A stretch of DNA of 64,000 nucleotides from contig NC_092339.1 in NCBI RefSeq assembly GCF_046630445.1, positions 53,157,001 through 53,221,000 on the forward strand, written 5' to 3'. This DNA is from Rutidosis leptorrhynchoides (lineage: Eukaryota; Streptophyta; Magnoliopsida; Asterales; Asteraceae). The notes beneath the pieces are model-generated. The model had not been told where the DNA came from, did not search any database, and worked only from the letters and a program-made list of their open reading frames with translations. This document shows, one piece after another, positions 62,636-64,000 of the stretch; within the stretch, counting starts at the first letter, position 1; each line of letters opens with the position of its first letter. The translations under genes and the position numbers were made by a program.

Positions 62636-63378
62636 CATATAAACTTCAGCAAATCAAACTTCTTCTGATTCCTTTTTCTTTCGATTACAACGTACCAATC
62701 ATCATTGCTGACCCATACGAATCTTCACCGAGGCATCATTGTTACAATGAACAAGTCACCATCACACAACCGACTAGTTCTTTCTTCTTTTTCATACTAG
62801 TCCGATTCTGAGTTTGTTGTGGATTTACATTTTAATCTGGGTTCTAAGGTATTGTCGATTTCTCAAGATTACAATTTTGCATCATCCATAGGGGATTCAT
62901 CAAGTTGAAAGTGATATGATTTTACAGATTTAATTTGATTTTCTGAAGGGTTTCATTTGTTTGTTGGTAATTTGATTTTGTGGTAGAAGGTTAAATCGGG
63001 GAAAACTCACAAAAATGTTAATGGATTGAAAAGATCGTGGCTAAACAATAACGAATATAGGGTTTCATATTTAATAGTGCACAAAGCTAACCTTCTCGGT
63101 TTAGCAGGAAAAAACCTTTGTGGTTTTAACAAGAGGCTGCTGCCTTTTTTTTTTTATTACCAAATCAAGTATCAAAAAACTCCCTTTTCAAACTAAACAA
63201 AGCTTCTTAAATACTACTATGTAGATACTAGCTAATAACCAAAAAATTAGGAAACAAGAATATAGATAAAAACAAGTTAAACAAATTAAATATTGAGTCC
63301 TTATCCTCTAATCTAATTCACGTGAGAAAATCTGCATCCTTAGCCTACGGCTTTATTTTGTTGCGTATAGGCTTTTGT
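62636..63378. other. Intergenic, no gene seen
   Basis: A/T-rich DNA with a T-run near 63148. I see no coding region or recognisable repeat. Confidence 0.5.
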
Positions 63379-64000
63379 TTAGCCCACTCCCATTCGAAGG
63401 CTTTGTGGAGCGAATGAAACCAAATGTTCAGCCCACTTTGTAAATGGACTTAGGCCTTTTGCTGCTGGACTTGGGCTCTTACAATACACACATAATTCTT
63501 CATCATTCTCCCTTTCTTCGAAAAGACTCGTCCTCGAGTCTACAACATCAAAAGGCGATATGTATACATATTCTGTTTGATTAAGCTTCTCAAACTTTTC
63601 ACCATAAAATCCAACAAGACAATAAGACCTACTTTTATAAGCTGGATTGTTTATCAAGCGAACATCTAACATCATTCTCTTCCGACTTGACAACACGTAT
63701 TCGGCTGTTGATATTAGTCGTGACTTCACATCAGTCATCCCATTAACTGACTTTGGGACATGATGATGCAAATCCTTGATGTCATCATGTTTGATTGGTG
63801 ACACCAAAAACGTCAAAGTGATGTTCACTCCATCTTCATGTTCCTTTTCTTCCTCATCATCACCGTAAGTATCATATATAGGTACGGTGTCTTCACCCAT
63901 ACAAGACTCGGGAACATACTCCATGTTGAAAACTTGAACAACCGAATCAACAAAGTCATCAGGTTGAGGCTTTCTTGAAAATTCAAGATTTTCAAGCTTC
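63379..64000 (-). CDS. Unidentified ORF running off the right edge
   Basis: Open from beyond 64000 to TAG/TGA-type stop at 63379, at least 206 residues in the window. The frame is open upstream of the first Met (63924), so the true start is outside. Sequence includes FVDSVVQVFNMEYVPESCMG, an acidic patch (GDDEEEKEHEDG), a lysine/arginine-rich stretch (LSSRKRMMLDVRLI) and VVDSRTSLFEERENDEELC. I do not recognise a domain. The DSRTSLFEE phrase reminds me of tails of some plant Ty3/gypsy polyproteins, so a transposon origin is possible, but this is weak. Confidence 0.45.
   Translation of the reverse strand, partial: KLENLEFSRKPQPDDFVDSVVQVFNMEYVPESCMGEDTVPIYDTYGDDEEEKEHEDGVNITLTFLVSPIKHDDIKDLHHHVPKSVNGMTDVKSRLISTAEYVLSSRKRMMLDVRLINNPAYKSRSYCLVGFYGEKFEKLNQTEYVYISPFDVVDSRTSLFEERENDEELCVYCKSPSPAAKGLSPFTKWAEHLVSFAPQSLRMGVG

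Overview
The window is nuclear DNA from a flowering plant, made mostly of transposable elements nested inside one another. The chromoviral and Athila Ty3/gypsy lineages, a Helitron, hAT and PIF/Harbinger transposons and an intron-rich plant gene all point to a eudicot. The LTR sequences remind me of daisy-family (Asteraceae) genomes, but that is recognition from memory. I see no bacterial or viral genome and no CRISPR array.

Layout of 1-33.3 kb. The left half is a stack of LTR retrotransposons, all coding on the minus strand except the element whose LTR end occupies 1-1321. An Athila-type element (1322-7628: pro/RT fragment, gag, leader, tRNA-Asp-type primer site, 5' LTR) sits inside the 3' LTR of a Tekay-type chromovirus, here called element 1. 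The Athila pol is itself cut at 1321 by the LTR of an element like element 1 in opposite orientation. Element 1 has its internal region at 8009-14532. Its 5' LTR (from 14533) is split by a complete, young Tekay element (element 2, 14732-26097, target duplication ACACA) and resumes at 26098, ending at 29262. Element 1 in turn lies in another, older LTR (29263-31266). A decayed Helitron follows (about 31549-33303).

Both Tekay elements carry an extra acidic ORF (called ORF0 here) between primer site and gag. Element 1 also carries an intact F-box gene between ORF0 and gag. Both elements repeat their 15-nt 3' polypurine-tract motif just upstream of gag. These are the most novel observations in the window.

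Layout of 33.3-64 kb. A structurally complete hAT transposon (34396-38188, 8-bp target duplication, four-exon transposase without visible lesions) lies just downstream of a host gene. That gene encodes the C-terminal ARM-repeat part of a FUSED/TIO-type protein (38590-45237, minus) and has no visible kinase domain. Three of its exons are duplicated at about 60.1-62.6 kb. Between the copies lie a solo LTR (46773-49505, target duplication CATTA), the kinase exon of a receptor-like cytoplasmic kinase (49649-50563), a frameshifted PIF/Harbinger transposon (51615-53566), a broken Harbinger ORF1 gene split by an LTR (56.3-59.1 kb), a LINE RNase H remnant and a mitochondrial-like segment with a partial trnS. 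The right edge enters an unidentified ORF (63379 to beyond 64000, minus).

Only the TIO-like gene, the kinase exon and possibly the right-edge ORF look like host genes. Nearly everything else is transposon protein, LTR or decay product. LTR boundaries, target duplications, primer sites and splice junctions were read directly from the sequence. Family names rest on remembered motifs and were not searched.
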